A stretch of 64,000 bases of DNA from UBA11222 sp049323435 (GTDB lineage Bacteria; Pseudomonadota; Alphaproteobacteria; UBA11222), in assembly GCA_049323435.1 (NCBI GenBank), contig JBMOMX010000022.1:1-64000 (forward strand), given 5' to 3'. The stretch's first letter is position 1, and each line of letters begins with the position of its first letter. The notes beneath the pieces are model-generated. The model was not told where the DNA came from. It did not search any database and saw nothing but the letters and a program-made list of their open reading frames with translations. A program made the position numbers and the translations under genes. Of the stretch, positions 25,698 through 33,925 are shown one piece after another.

Positions 25698-26405
25698 TTA
25701 ATGATATTTGCGGAATATGCCCACCAGGCGGCCCTGCACCGCGACCTGATCGGGGCCGCAGATCCGGGTTTTATAATTGGGATTGGCGGGTTCCAGCGCA
25801 ATGGAGGCGCCCTTGCGCCGCAGGCGTTTCAGTGTGGCTTCCTGGCCATCCACCAGGGCCACGACAATGGCGCCGTTTTCGGCGGTGTCACATTGTTTGA
25901 TGATGGCGACATCGCCATCAAGGATGCCCGCATTGATCATCGAATCACCCTGCACCTCCAGCGCGAAATGCTGTCCGGGGCCCATCATGTCGGATGGAAT
26001 GCCGACCATGTTCGTGCGGTCTTCGAGCGCCTCGATCGGCGTGCCGGCCGCGATGCGTCCGATCATTGGAATATTCACAATACTGTTTTCATTGCTGGCC
26101 CCCGGGGTGGCGCTGACGCCGGAGAAAGCGCTGCGGCTGCCCTCGATGACATTGGGGGAAAAGCCGCGCGCCCGCCCGTTCTGGGCCATGGTTTCCGGCA
26201 GACGCAACACCTCCAGCGCGCGGGCACGGTTAGGCAGCCGCCGGATAAAACCGCGTTCTTCAAGCGCATTGATCAGGCGGTGAATGCCGGACTTGGATTT
26301 TAGATCCAGCGCGTCCTTCATTTCGTCGAAGGAAGGCGAAACCCCGAATTCACGGATGCGATCATTGATATAGATCAGCAATTCATATTGCTTGTTGGTC
26401 AGCAT
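25698..26405 (-). CDS. lexA: LexA SOS repressor
   Basis: 235 residues from the ATG giving MLTNKQYELLIYI, the usual LexA start; an ATG four codons upstream touches GGAAGG and is too close to it. The N-terminal winged helix contains SPSFDEMKDALDLKSKSGIH. The self-cleavage Ala-Gly lies in MIGRIAAGTPIEA, the catalytic Ser in VQGDSMINAGI and the Lys in EATLKRL, so autoproteolysis should be intact. It represses DNA-damage genes and its own transcription through the GTTC-type boxes upstream. Convergent with the amgK-like gene, 8 bases apart. Confidence 0.95.
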   Translation of the reverse strand: MLTNKQYELLIYINDRIREFGVSPSFDEMKDALDLKSKSGIHRLINALEERGFIRRLPNRARALEVLRLPETMAQNGRARGFSPNVIEGSRSAFSGVSATPGASNENSIVNIPMIGRIAAGTPIEALEDRTNMVGIPSDMMGPGQHFALEVQGDSMINAGILDGDVAIIKQCDTAENGAIVVALVDGQEATLKRLRRKGASIALEPANPNYKTRICGPDQVAVQGRLVGIFRKYH

Positions 26406-26424
26406 GGGAGAAGACATCCTTCCA

Positions 26425-26439
26425 GAACAAAATAGAAAC
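26425..26439 (-). promoter_or_regulatory. Near-consensus second LexA box
   Basis: On the minus strand the sequence reads GTTT-CTATTTT-GTTC, one mismatch from GTTC-N7-GTTC, and lies between the perfect box and lexA in the opposite orientation. Two sites would allow graded autoregulation. One mismatch in eight fixed positions could occur by chance. Confidence 0.45.
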
Positions 26440-26449
26440 TCGCGAATCT

Positions 26450-26464
26450 GTTCTAGTTTAGTTC
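26450..26464 (+). promoter_or_regulatory. LexA (SOS) box, GTTC-N7-GTTC
   Basis: GTTCTAGTTTAGTTC is an exact match to the alphaproteobacterial LexA direct-repeat consensus GTTC-N7-GTTC. It is 45 bases upstream of the lexA start codon used here, in the gap between lexA and the HNH gene, so it supports autoregulation of lexA. Confidence 0.8.
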
Positions 26465-26495
26465 ATGGAATGTGTCAAGTCACAGGAACAAAGAA

Positions 26496-27062
26496 TCAGG
26501 ATTCCAGTTCGCTGTCCCAATAAAGATAATCCACCCAGCTCTGGTGCAGATAATTTGGCGGAAAAGCGCGCCCGGCGCGCTGCAGATCCTCATTGGTCGG
26601 CCGGTATGGCGCCCGGCGCAGGCGCATGCCGCATTCCGAAACCCGGCGCGCGCCCTTGCGCAGATTACATGTCGCGCAGGCCGCAACCACATTCTGCCAG
26701 GTGGTGCGCCCGCCGCTTGAGCGCGGCACCACATGATCAAAGGTCAATTCGTCCTTGCGGCTGCAATATTGGCAGATAAAGCCGTCGCGCAGAAACAGGT
26801 TAAACCGGGTAAAGGCCGGGTAACGCGCCGGTTTGACATAGCGTTTCAGCGATACCACGCTGGGCAGCGCCATTTCGAAGCTGGGACTATGCACCTTCTG
26901 GTCATATTCGCTGACAATATTGACCCGGTCGAGAAACACCGCCTTGATCGTGTCCTGCCATGACCAGAGCGAGAGCGGGAAGTAACTTAAAGGCTGGTAA
27001 TCCGCATTGAGAACCAGCGCCGGACAGCCATCAATAAAGTTCCTGGTGTGATGCATCAGCAT
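26496..27062 (-). CDS. HNH endonuclease-domain protein
   Basis: About 188 residues. A zinc-ribbon HNH core is clear: ICQYCSRKDELTFDHVVPRS, then WQNVVAACATCNLRKG, giving two CxxC pairs around the DHVVPRS metal-binding His. The N-terminal half (FIDGCPALVLNADYQPLSYF, DTIKAVFLDRVNIVSEYD) is conserved in a family widespread in alphaproteobacteria whose role is not known to me. The start at 27062 follows GGGG; the longer frame is unlikely. The gap to lexA carries LexA boxes, but this gene reads toward them, so it is not obviously an SOS gene. Confidence 0.85.
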   Translation of the reverse strand: MLMHHTRNFIDGCPALVLNADYQPLSYFPLSLWSWQDTIKAVFLDRVNIVSEYDQKVHSPSFEMALPSVVSLKRYVKPARYPAFTRFNLFLRDGFICQYCSRKDELTFDHVVPRSSGGRTTWQNVVAACATCNLRKGARRVSECGMRLRRAPYRPTNEDLQRAGRAFPPNYLHQSWVDYLYWDSELES

Positions 27063-27336
27063 GTAATACCCCGTCCGGCCAGTTAAGGCCGGAGGCAATG
27101 GCACTGCTGCCGCTTCCCGGCCTGTATGGCGATCTGGAGCCCTGAATGCCATCCGCGCCGGTTTTTCAGCCTGGCGGATATTGGCAGGGATCCAGACAGC
27201 CCTGAACATGATAGTCCCGATATGACTTACCGGGGCCTATTCTTTACGTTTCCGAATGATTCTGCAACAGCGCGGAACCGGTTTGGGCCATTAAAGACGC
27301 AATTATTTCCGGACGTTGCGGGGCTGGCGCAGCCTG
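27063..27336. other. Intergenic region between HNH gene and atpF
   Basis: 274 bases between the HNH start and the stop of the F0 b subunit gene. It includes a short inverted repeat (GGCCAGTTAAGGCC, near 27077-27090) just upstream of the HNH gene. I see no coding sequence, and no terminator with a clear T-run for the F0 operon. Confidence 0.5.
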
Positions 27337-27828
27337 CTAATGCAGTTTGCTGCGCACATCCCCGATGCTCTGAGCAATCAGCTCGCGGGCTTTTTCGGGG
27401 GTAAGGCTGGCATTAATCAGGCTGCGTGCGGCGGTGATGGCCGCATCCACCGCTGCGGTGCGAACCTCTTGAATGGCCTGAGCTTCGGCCCGGGCGATTT
27501 TTTCTTCCACCAGCTTGCCGCGCCGTTCGGCCTGGAGGGCCAGACTGGCCTTGGTCTCGTCGGATTGGCGGGCAGCCTCGGCGCGGGCCAGCTCGACAAT
27601 TTCTTCCACTTCCTTTTCGGCATTGGCCGTGCGCCGCTGATAGCTGGCCAGCAGGGCCTGCGCCTCGTCGCGCAGCCGCCGGGCCGCGTCCAGTTCCCCG
27701 GCTATTTCGCTGGCGCGTTTATCCAGCGCCTCGCCCACCATTGCCGGGACCTTGAGATAGAGCACAAGGGCCGCAAACAGCAGCGTGGCGATGGCAACCC
27801 AGTTGGCGGGTTCATAGAAAGCTTCCAT
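27337..27828 (-). CDS. atpF: ATP synthase F0 subunit b
   Basis: 163 residues. One N-terminal membrane segment (NWVAIATLLFAALVLYLKVP) is followed by a long charged amphipathic helix rich in Glu, Ala and Arg, forming half of the peripheral stalk that holds F1 alpha3beta3 against rotation. It is the last gene of the F0 operon atpI-B-E-b'-b, 3 bases after the b' gene. Having both b and b' is typical of alphaproteobacteria and phototrophs, where they form a heterodimer. Confidence 0.93.
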   Translation of the reverse strand: MEAFYEPANWVAIATLLFAALVLYLKVPAMVGEALDKRASEIAGELDAARRLRDEAQALLASYQRRTANAEKEVEEIVELARAEAARQSDETKASLALQAERRGKLVEEKIARAEAQAIQEVRTAAVDAAITAARSLINASLTPEKARELIAQSIGDVRSKLH

Positions 27829-27831
27829 GAT

Positions 27832-28326
27832 CTAATCCTTGCGGGCCGAAAGGGCTGCGTCAATGGCGGCCTTCAGGGCCGTGCTGTCCGGGGCGGCGCC
27901 CAGCAGCCGGGTCATGATCGCCGCTGAAGTATCTGTGGCGATCTGCCGGACATTGGCCATGGCAGCGGTCTTGGCGGCGGCAATACGGGCCTCCGCATCG
28001 GCGGTGCGTTTTGCCATAGTGGCGGCCAGCTCGGCCTTTTGCCGGTCGGCCTCCTGGTTCAGCTTTAACCGGGTTTCCGCAGCAATGGCATGGGCCTGGG
28101 CGCGCGCCGAAGCCAGCGCCGCTTCATAGTTGCGCAATGCCTCATCGCCCTGGCGCTTGAGACAGCCCGCTTCATCCAGATCATTGGCGATCACATCACG
28201 GCGCTTTTCCAGTGTCGTGGCGATGCGTGGCAGGGCCACCCGCGCCAGAATCAGATAGAGCAGCGTGAACGTAATCGCCAGCCACACAAGTTGCGGTGCG
28301 AAATCTGCGAAGACTAATTGCGGCAT
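27832..28326 (-). CDS. ATP synthase F0 subunit b' (second b-type subunit)
   Basis: 164 residues. The N-terminal membrane helix QLVWLAITFTLLYLILARVA is followed by LPRIATTLEKRRDVIANDLD, the b'-type sequence, and a long Ala/Glu/Lys-rich coiled region. It pairs with subunit b in the stator. It lies between atpE (29-base gap) and atpF (3-base gap) in the F0 operon. Confidence 0.93.
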   Translation of the reverse strand: MPQLVFADFAPQLVWLAITFTLLYLILARVALPRIATTLEKRRDVIANDLDEAGCLKRQGDEALRNYEAALASARAQAHAIAAETRLKLNQEADRQKAELAATMAKRTADAEARIAAAKTAAMANVRQIATDTSAAIMTRLLGAAPDSTALKAAIDAALSARKD

Positions 28327-28355
28327 TGGCGCGGCTTCCTAATCAGTGGACGGTG

Positions 28356-28595
28356 TCAGACCACGAACAGAAGGATGAGCGCAACCACCAGGCCAAACAG
28401 GCCGGTCGCTTCGGCAAGCGCAAAGCCCAGCAGCAGATTGGGGAACTGTTGCTGCGCGGCAGCCGGATTGCGCAGCGCGCCGGCCAGGTAATTGCCGAAA
28501 ATGTGCCCGATGCCCACACCGGCGCCCGCAAGCGCGATGGCGGCCAGACCGGCGCCAATATATTTACCCAAAAGTGCTGCTGCTTCTGCTTCCAT
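28356..28595 (-). CDS. atpE: ATP synthase F0 subunit c
   Basis: 79 residues forming a two-helix hairpin: GAGLAAIALAGAGVGIGHIF, a polar loop with the conserved Arg-Asn-Pro (ALRNPAAAQQQ), then LLLGFALAEATGLFGLVVAL. The Glu of ALAEATG is the ion-binding carboxylate. The residues around it match H+-type rather than Na+-type c subunits (no P-E-S-T motif). It forms the rotating ring. Its 3' gap leads to the b' gene. Confidence 0.95.
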   Translation of the reverse strand: MEAEAAALLGKYIGAGLAAIALAGAGVGIGHIFGNYLAGALRNPAAAQQQFPNLLLGFALAEATGLFGLVVALILLFVV

Positions 28596-28638
28596 GACTT
28601 AAGATCCTTGCGTGAGAAAAATTAAACGCGCTGCCCGC

Positions 28639-29391
28639 TCAATGCAGATGCAGCGCGTCGTTGAGATAGATACAGGTTAGCACTGCAAACACATAGGCCT
28701 GCAGAAAGGCGACCAGAATTTCGAGGCCGATAAAGGCGACCGAAAACGCCAGCGGCAGCCAGCCGCCGAGAAATCCCAGCATGACGATAAAGCCGCCAAA
28801 TACTTTCAGCATGGTGTGTCCCGCCATCATATTGGCGAACAGACGCACCGACAGGCTGATCGGCCGGCTGAGATAGGAAATCACCTCGATCACCACAATC
28901 AGCGGCAGCAGAACCTTGGGCACCCCATGCGGGACAAACAGATTCAGATATCCAACGCCATGCTTTATGAAACCCAGCACGGTCACGCCAATAAACACCA
29001 CACAGGCCAGCGCGAAGGTCACGATAATATGGCTGGTGACCGTGAACGCATAGGGAATCATGCCCAGCATGTTGGTAAACAGCACAAACATGAACAGCGT
29101 GAACACAAAGGGAAAAAATTTCTGCCCCGACACGCCAACAGTATCACGCATCATATTGGCGACAAATTCATAGCTGAGTTCCGCCATGGATTGCCAGCGG
29201 CTGGGCACCAGTGCCCCGCGGCGCATGCTCAGCGACAGGAACAGCGTAATCGCCGTCAGTGCAATCACCATGAACAGGCTGGAATTTGTGAAAGACACGT
29301 CAATGCCGCCCGCTTCCATCGGGATATAACGCTGAATTTCAAACTGCGCCATCGGGCTGTGGGCAAATGGATTATGTGTATCAGTGCTCAA
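28639..29391 (-). CDS. atpB: ATP synthase F0 subunit a
   Basis: 250 residues and several membrane helices. RPISLSVRLFANMMAGHTML contains the essential Arg of the proton half-channels in the conserved S-L-x-x-R-L-F-x-N motif. FVANMMRDTVG and FLQAYVFAVLTCIYLNDALH are also typical. It works with the c ring to convert proton flow into rotation. Its start overlaps the end of atpI by 11 bases. Confidence 0.95.
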   Translation of the reverse strand: MSTDTHNPFAHSPMAQFEIQRYIPMEAGGIDVSFTNSSLFMVIALTAITLFLSLSMRRGALVPSRWQSMAELSYEFVANMMRDTVGVSGQKFFPFVFTLFMFVLFTNMLGMIPYAFTVTSHIIVTFALACVVFIGVTVLGFIKHGVGYLNLFVPHGVPKVLLPLIVVIEVISYLSRPISLSVRLFANMMAGHTMLKVFGGFIVMLGFLGGWLPLAFSVAFIGLEILVAFLQAYVFAVLTCIYLNDALHLH

Positions 29392-29791
29392 GACCGTTTT
29401 CCTGTTTACTCTTGCCCGGACTATCTATGTCCGGATTATCTTTGCCCGGATTATCGCCCGGATTATCTTCATCCAGTATTTGCAGCGCCGCCGCATCCGC
29501 CTGTTGCGCGGCGTTCATTGCATTCGCCGTGCGTATCACATTCAATATCCCCGCTGCGATCCCCAAAAAGAAGAACAGCAGCAAAAACCAGGGCTGCGTC
29601 CCCAGCAGCCAGTCCAGTCCCCAGCCCAGCCCCGCGCCCGCCACTACAGCGGAAACCAGATCGGCGCTCAGACGAAACGCCGTTCCGAGAGATCCGCCCT
29701 GGGTCCCCCCTTGCGAACCGTGCGGCGCATTTGCGCGCTTGGCGGCCGCGAGCCGGGCCTCGAAACTCTCTTCGGATGGGGGTTTGCGCAT
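29381..29791 (-). CDS. atpI: ATP synthase assembly protein AtpI
   Basis: 136 residues, the first gene of the F0 operon. A hydrophilic N-terminus leads to two membrane helices (LVSAVVAGAGLGWGLDWLLG and FLLLFFFLGIAAGILNVI), the usual AtpI topology, and then an acidic, repetitive C-terminus with DNPG-type repeats (DNPGDNPGKDNPD). AtpI is thought to assist c-ring assembly or Mg2+ handling. The DNPG repeat tail is unusual and may vary in length between strains. Confidence 0.85.
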   Translation of the reverse strand: MRKPPSEESFEARLAAAKRANAPHGSQGGTQGGSLGTAFRLSADLVSAVVAGAGLGWGLDWLLGTQPWFLLLFFFLGIAAGILNVIRTANAMNAAQQADAAALQILDEDNPGDNPGKDNPDIDSPGKSKQENGLEH

Positions 29792-30125
29792 TTCACCTTT
29801 GCCTGTCAGCCATGACCCATAAGGCCATCATCCGCCAGCAAAATACAAGCCCCCCGAACATCAAGGCGGACCCGGACAAGGCGCCGCCAGCAATCGCGGC
29901 GGACACTAGTTGCGGACATGCCCGCTGTCAATCCCGCAATGGTGTAAAATAAGGGGAATTTGACACAGATTTTAGGGGCATATCGGCGCTTGCCACACGC
30001 CAGGCTGGCCGCTTAACATGCACCTGTTAAATCATACCGATGCCCGGTTTAATTAGCCAGCCATCCATGCTGGATGCGGGACGGCGGACAGGCCCCGATA
30101 TTCAGACACACTCCAGGAGGTCCTC
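29792..30125. other. Intergenic region between atpI and serine hydrolase gene
   Basis: 334 bases between divergent genes. It should contain the promoter of the F0 operon (leftward) and of the serine hydrolase (rightward). A TTGACA at 29960-29965 is present on the plus strand but has no good -10 at a normal spacing. AGGAGG immediately precedes the hydrolase start. A small inverted repeat CATCC-N5-GGATG lies near 30063-30077. No coding sequence was recognised. Confidence 0.5.
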
Positions 30126-31286
30126 ATGAACCAGCCCGGCACGAACATTGATATCAGCGGCAGCTGTGCTGCCCGGCTGGGTGCGGTCAAGGACGCCTTT
30201 GCCGCCAATTTTTCGGTCAATAATGATGTCGGCGCCTCGGTGGCGGTGGTCATGGATGGCGAGCTGGCGGTCGATCTGTGGGGCGGGCATCAGGATGTGG
30301 CGCGTACCACGCCCTGGGCGCGCGACACCATTATCAATGTCTTCTCCACCACCAAGACCATGAGCTGCCTGGCGCTGCTTGTGCTGATCAGCCGTGGCCT
30401 GGTGGACGCCGATGCGCCCGTCGAAAAATACTGGCCCGAATTCGGCCAGAACGGCAAACAAGGCGTGCTGGTGCGCCATCTGCTGTCGCACACCGCGGGC
30501 GTGCCGGGATGGGATCAGCGCATGGACGCCGCCGAACTGTATGACTGGGACAAGGTGACGGGCCTGCTCGCCACGCAGGCGCCCTGGTGGACGCCGGGAT
30601 CAAAATCCGGTTACCACGCCGTCAGCCAGGGCAATCTGGTGGGCGAAGTGGTGCGCCGGGTGGATGGGCGTTCGGTGGGGAAATTTTTCGCCGAAGAAAT
30701 CGCCGGGCCGGTGGGCGCGGATTTTCACATCGGGCTGGGTGCGGAACATGACGCCCGTGTCGCGCCAGTCATTCCGGTGCCGCCGCTGGAATTCGGCGGC
30801 GAGGGCGGCGGCAAGCCGGATCAAAGCTCGATCCCCTATCGCGCCATGAACCCGCGTCTGGTGGCGGAACAATCCTGGACGATCCCCTGGCGGCGCGCCG
30901 AAATACCCGCTGCGGGCGGGCATGGCAATGCGCGCAGCGTGGCGCTGGCGCAGGCGGCGGTGTCGCATGGCGGCGGCTTACGCGGCGTAGAACTGCTGTC
31001 GGAAAAAACCATCAACCGTATCTTCGATGTGCAGGCCGCCGGGCGTGATCTCGTGCTGGGCATCGGCGTCACCTTCGGCGTGGGTTATGGCCTCAATTCA
31101 CCGCGCAACCCGATCAGCCCGAATGCCCGCGTGTGTTATTGGGGCGGCTGGGGCGGCTCGCTGGTGGTGAATGATGTGGATGCCGGCTTCACCCTGGCCT
31201 ATGTCATGAACCGCATGGGCGAAGGCACTGTCGGCGATAACCGCGCGCACGCATTGTTGCAGGCTGTCTACGCTTCGCTGGGCTGA
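30126..31286 (+). CDS. Serine hydrolase, beta-lactamase/family VIII esterase (second copy)
   Basis: 386 residues. The nucleophile motif is FSTTKTMSCLALL (S-T-T-K) and the Tyr motif SGYHAVSQGN, as in EstB-type esterases. It is clearly paralogous to the gene at 2340-3575 (shared VEKYWPEFGQNGKQ/VAQYWPEFARNGKE region, VGEVVRRVDGRSVGKFF), but diverged. There is no signal peptide. AGGAGG precedes the ATG by a good distance. It stands alone between the F0 operon and a pair of unknown genes. Confidence 0.86.
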   Translation: MNQPGTNIDISGSCAARLGAVKDAFAANFSVNNDVGASVAVVMDGELAVDLWGGHQDVARTTPWARDTIINVFSTTKTMSCLALLVLISRGLVDADAPVEKYWPEFGQNGKQGVLVRHLLSHTAGVPGWDQRMDAAELYDWDKVTGLLATQAPWWTPGSKSGYHAVSQGNLVGEVVRRVDGRSVGKFFAEEIAGPVGADFHIGLGAEHDARVAPVIPVPPLEFGGEGGGKPDQSSIPYRAMNPRLVAEQSWTIPWRRAEIPAAGGHGNARSVALAQAAVSHGGGLRGVELLSEKTINRIFDVQAAGRDLVLGIGVTFGVGYGLNSPRNPISPNARVCYWGGWGGSLVVNDVDAGFTLAYVMNRMGEGTVGDNRAHALLQAVYASLG

Positions 31287-31353
31287 GGCCTCAAGCCACG
31301 CTGAAATTCATTCCCCGTTCCAGACTGGATAGCAGCCAATGCATCAGCCCCAG

Positions 31354-32058
31354 TCATGCAGGCGCCGTGGCGGCAGCCTTGCCGCGTGCATGTTTGGCCG
31401 ATGACAGTGAGATGGCCCGCGCGGAGGCTTCCAGCGCCTCGATCTGATCTATGCCGGGACGGATTTCGGTCAGGATATATTCGCCGCGGCGGCGCTGCTG
31501 CTGCTCGATCGACAGCCCCTTGAACGACTCTTCCCAGCCATTGATTTTTACAGTCAGCCCGCACAGCACCCCGCCGACCGTCATATGATGCGCGCTGATC
31601 AGCGCGCGTGTGCGTTCAAAATTTTCGGCAGTGATATTTTCCCACATTGACCGGCTATGGGTGTTAAATCCGTCAAAGCGTCCCACGATCGAGGTGATGA
31701 TGCTGCTGATCTCCTTGTCCAGGCTCTGGGTGCCACGGGCAAAGAATGCGTTGTGCTTCAGACCATATCCGGAGCGCAGCGCAGCAAGATCAGCGAGAAA
31801 ATTGCGGGTGCGCGGGATAAGCCCATCAAGTATTTCCTGGAAATAGGCCAGCGACAGGAAAGTATCCGCATAGTCTTCGAGGAATTTTGGCACTTCATAC
31901 AGTTCAATATTCAGCTGCGCCGCCATCAGCCTGAGATTGCGCAAAGCCTCTTCGCGATCGGGATTTTTGAACATGGCGACCATGCTCTCGAAATCATGCA
32001 CATCGGTGTTCGCCGCGCCAAAAATCTGCCGGATCAGCGGCGCGGTGAAGCTTTTCAT
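31354..32058 (-). CDS. Conserved-looking hypothetical protein, 234 residues
   Basis: I do not recognise this family. The predicted product is soluble and largely helical, with no signal peptide or membrane segment. Notable segments are HDFESMVAMFKNPDREEAL, PRTRNFLADLAALRSGYGL and ISSIITSIVGRFDGFNTHSR; the C-terminus is Ala/Lys-rich and probably disordered. Codon use and GC match the surroundings. It lies 18 bases downstream of another unrecognised gene and the two are probably cotranscribed. A coding call is supported by length, codon bias and the compact pair. Confidence 0.65.
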   Translation of the reverse strand: MKSFTAPLIRQIFGAANTDVHDFESMVAMFKNPDREEALRNLRLMAAQLNIELYEVPKFLEDYADTFLSLAYFQEILDGLIPRTRNFLADLAALRSGYGLKHNAFFARGTQSLDKEISSIITSIVGRFDGFNTHSRSMWENITAENFERTRALISAHHMTVGGVLCGLTVKINGWEESFKGLSIEQQQRRRGEYILTEIRPGIDQIEALEASARAISLSSAKHARGKAAATAPA

Positions 32059-32076
32059 ATAGGCATTAAGCTGCTG

Positions 32077-32499
32077 TTACTTGGCATCCGACAGTTGCAG
32101 CGCGGAAAGTTCGTTCACCTCAATGCCAAGTTCACGCAGGGCGATGCGCAGGCTGAAAACATCGTAACTGGTCAGCCGGCTCAAAGCTTCCATCATTTTC
32201 TGGTAGGGATGGTCCGGGCCTTCCGGCCAGCCGAAATTTATATATAGCTTTTCGCATCCGACCTGGCCGCTGCCAGCACCTGAATCGGCGAAGAGTTCGA
32301 CCACACTTTCAAGCCTGGTATTTTTGCGCAGGCATGCGCGTTTCAGCGCTTTGGTCTGCAAAGGCAGCATGGGCAAAGGCAACACATCCAGCGCGTCTTT
32401 CGACGCTTCCGCGCGCGCGCGGCATTCCATCCCGGCAAGCTCTGAAGCCTGCTTGGCGCCCATTGCCTTTGACGCAGCTTTTCCCAGGCCCTGTGTCAT
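32077..32499 (-). CDS. Hypothetical protein, 140 residues
   Basis: Unrecognised. The N-terminus is Ala/Lys/Glu-rich (MTQGLGKAASKAMGAKQASE) and could be a flexible or helical tail. The centre has LDVLPLPMLPLQTKALKRAC, and the C-terminal half CEKLYINFGWPEGPDHPYQK and LTSYDVFSLRIALRELGIEV looks like a small folded domain. There is no signal peptide. It is the first gene of a two-gene unit with the 234-residue protein. It could be a regulator or a partner protein; nothing in the sequence decides this. Confidence 0.6.
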   Translation of the reverse strand: MTQGLGKAASKAMGAKQASELAGMECRARAEASKDALDVLPLPMLPLQTKALKRACLRKNTRLESVVELFADSGAGSGQVGCEKLYINFGWPEGPDHPYQKMMEALSRLTSYDVFSLRIALRELGIEVNELSALQLSDAK

Positions 32500-32824
32500 C
32501 CCTTCTCTTCCCCAATATCAGCATCTGACCAAGACAAGGCCGCTACCGCCATAGCTTTAGCCGGCGCAGCGCAGTGCGGCGAAACGGCAGGTGCCTGTCC
32601 AGCAGGACTGATACGCTTTATTATTGGGAAGAACAGTAAACGCAATATAAATACCGGCTGCGTCAGGCGGATACTACGAAATACTTATATCGTAATGTTT
32701 ATTACTTTCTCGCCATCAGCCAGTGCAATCGGCGTCCGAACCGGCCTGGCAGATACGGCGCCGGCGTCCGGATAATCCTCAGGCCTTGCCTGATACCCGG
32801 ACGCTGCGCTTTTTCCCTGTAGGG
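32500..32824. other. Intergenic region with AT-rich stretch and nested hairpin
   Basis: 325 bases between two leftward genes. The left part should hold the promoter for the hypothetical pair; an AT-rich tract lies around 32630-32715. The right part holds a nested stem-loop (separate entry) just downstream of the ferritin-like gene. No coding sequence was recognised. Confidence 0.5.
32764..32804 (-). terminator. Nested stem-loop downstream of ferritin-like gene
   Basis: GCGTCCGG (32764-32771) pairs with CCGGACGC (32797-32804), and inside it TCAGGC (32779-32784) pairs with GCCTGA (32788-32793). It begins 20 bases after the stop of the ferritin-like gene. A T-run follows only on the plus strand, so leftward termination would not be classical; it may instead protect the mRNA 3' end. 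Confidence 0.45.
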
Positions 32825-33925
32825 CTATTCCGCGGCGATGGTCGCGGGCTTGGAGAACATATTGATCTCTTTCAGCAGTTTGATGCCTTCCTCGGCAATG
32901 TCGTCGCCAACCATCTTGTCGCCTTCCGCATGCAGTTCCTTCATATCCACGAAGGCGGCGTAATAGGGCGCGGTGCGATCGGTGATGATGCCGGCCTTGA
33001 CCAGCGTTTTAATCAGCACACGGAAAATATTGGTGCTTTCCTGCATCTGCTTGCGGCGGAATTCATTGGTGAAGGCCTCAACCATCGCGCCCTGCACAAA
33101 TTTCCAGTCCAGCCCAACCTCGGCGTAAATATGCTGTTTCTGTTCTGGATCGCTGAGGTTCAGCAGCAGGGCGTTAAAGACTTCCTTCGCCCAGTCCTCA
33201 ATATCATCGCGTTCCTTCGGGCTGACAAAGGGAATGGTCTTGTCGGCCCATATTTTGCCGAATTTATGATGGAACGCCTCATCCGTCATGGTCAGCTGCA
33301 TCAGCCGCACCAGCAACGGATCATGCGCATACTGAAAATAGGACGCAAACACGCCCATCGCCAGGCCTTCCAGAACCATCTGCAGACCGACGATTTTTTT
33401 CCATACCAGCGGGCTGCCGACCAGCTCCACCAGCAGATTGCGCAGAAAACCGCCCACCGGCTCCGGCTTGCCAAAACGCGCCTTGATATATTGTGTGAAA
33501 CCGGTGACGTGGCGGGCTTCTTCGCGGCACTGATTGGCGGCATATTCCTGCGCGCCGGGGTCCAGCATGATGTGGCACAGGCTGGCCGACATGTTCAGCG
33601 CGCCCTGCTCGCCATGCAGGATCACCGACAGCTGATAATGCTGCAAGCGGTTGGCCAGATGAATTTTCTGGCCTTCGTCAAGCTTGTCGGCGGCGGCGGT
33701 TTGCAGTTCCGAAGAAAGTTTCGCATTGACCAGATACTGGTTTTTCAGATCGAAGGGCGCGCTGAAATCGATATAGCGCGTATCCAGCGGATCCCAGAAA
33801 TGATCATGGGTCGCGGAAATGATTTTGTCGAAGGCAGGCGAGCGGCGGCCATAACGGTCCGGATCCAGCATTGCCGGAAAATCATCGCTGCGCACGGTTT
33901 GAAAAGTATTGTCCTGACGGCTCAT
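32825..33925 (-). CDS. Ferritin-like di-iron protein, putative oxygenase/desaturase-like
   Basis: 366 residues from the ATG preceded by GGAGAA. A four-helix-bundle di-iron site can be read in order: Glu in ILHGEQGAL, E-x-x-H in CREEARHVTGF, Glu in MVLEGLAMG, and E-x-x-H in TMTDEAFHHKFG. This E/ExxH/E/ExxH pattern is that of soluble di-iron oxygenases, acyl-ACP desaturases and AurF-type N-oxygenases rather than iron-storage ferritins. Substrate and electron donor are unknown. It is divergent from an amidohydrolase gene across a 425-base gap. Confidence 0.78.
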   Translation of the reverse strand: MSRQDNTFQTVRSDDFPAMLDPDRYGRRSPAFDKIISATHDHFWDPLDTRYIDFSAPFDLKNQYLVNAKLSSELQTAAADKLDEGQKIHLANRLQHYQLSVILHGEQGALNMSASLCHIMLDPGAQEYAANQCREEARHVTGFTQYIKARFGKPEPVGGFLRNLLVELVGSPLVWKKIVGLQMVLEGLAMGVFASYFQYAHDPLLVRLMQLTMTDEAFHHKFGKIWADKTIPFVSPKERDDIEDWAKEVFNALLLNLSDPEQKQHIYAEVGLDWKFVQGAMVEAFTNEFRRKQMQESTNIFRVLIKTLVKAGIITDRTAPYYAAFVDMKELHAEGDKMVGDDIAEEGIKLLKEINMFSKPATIAAE

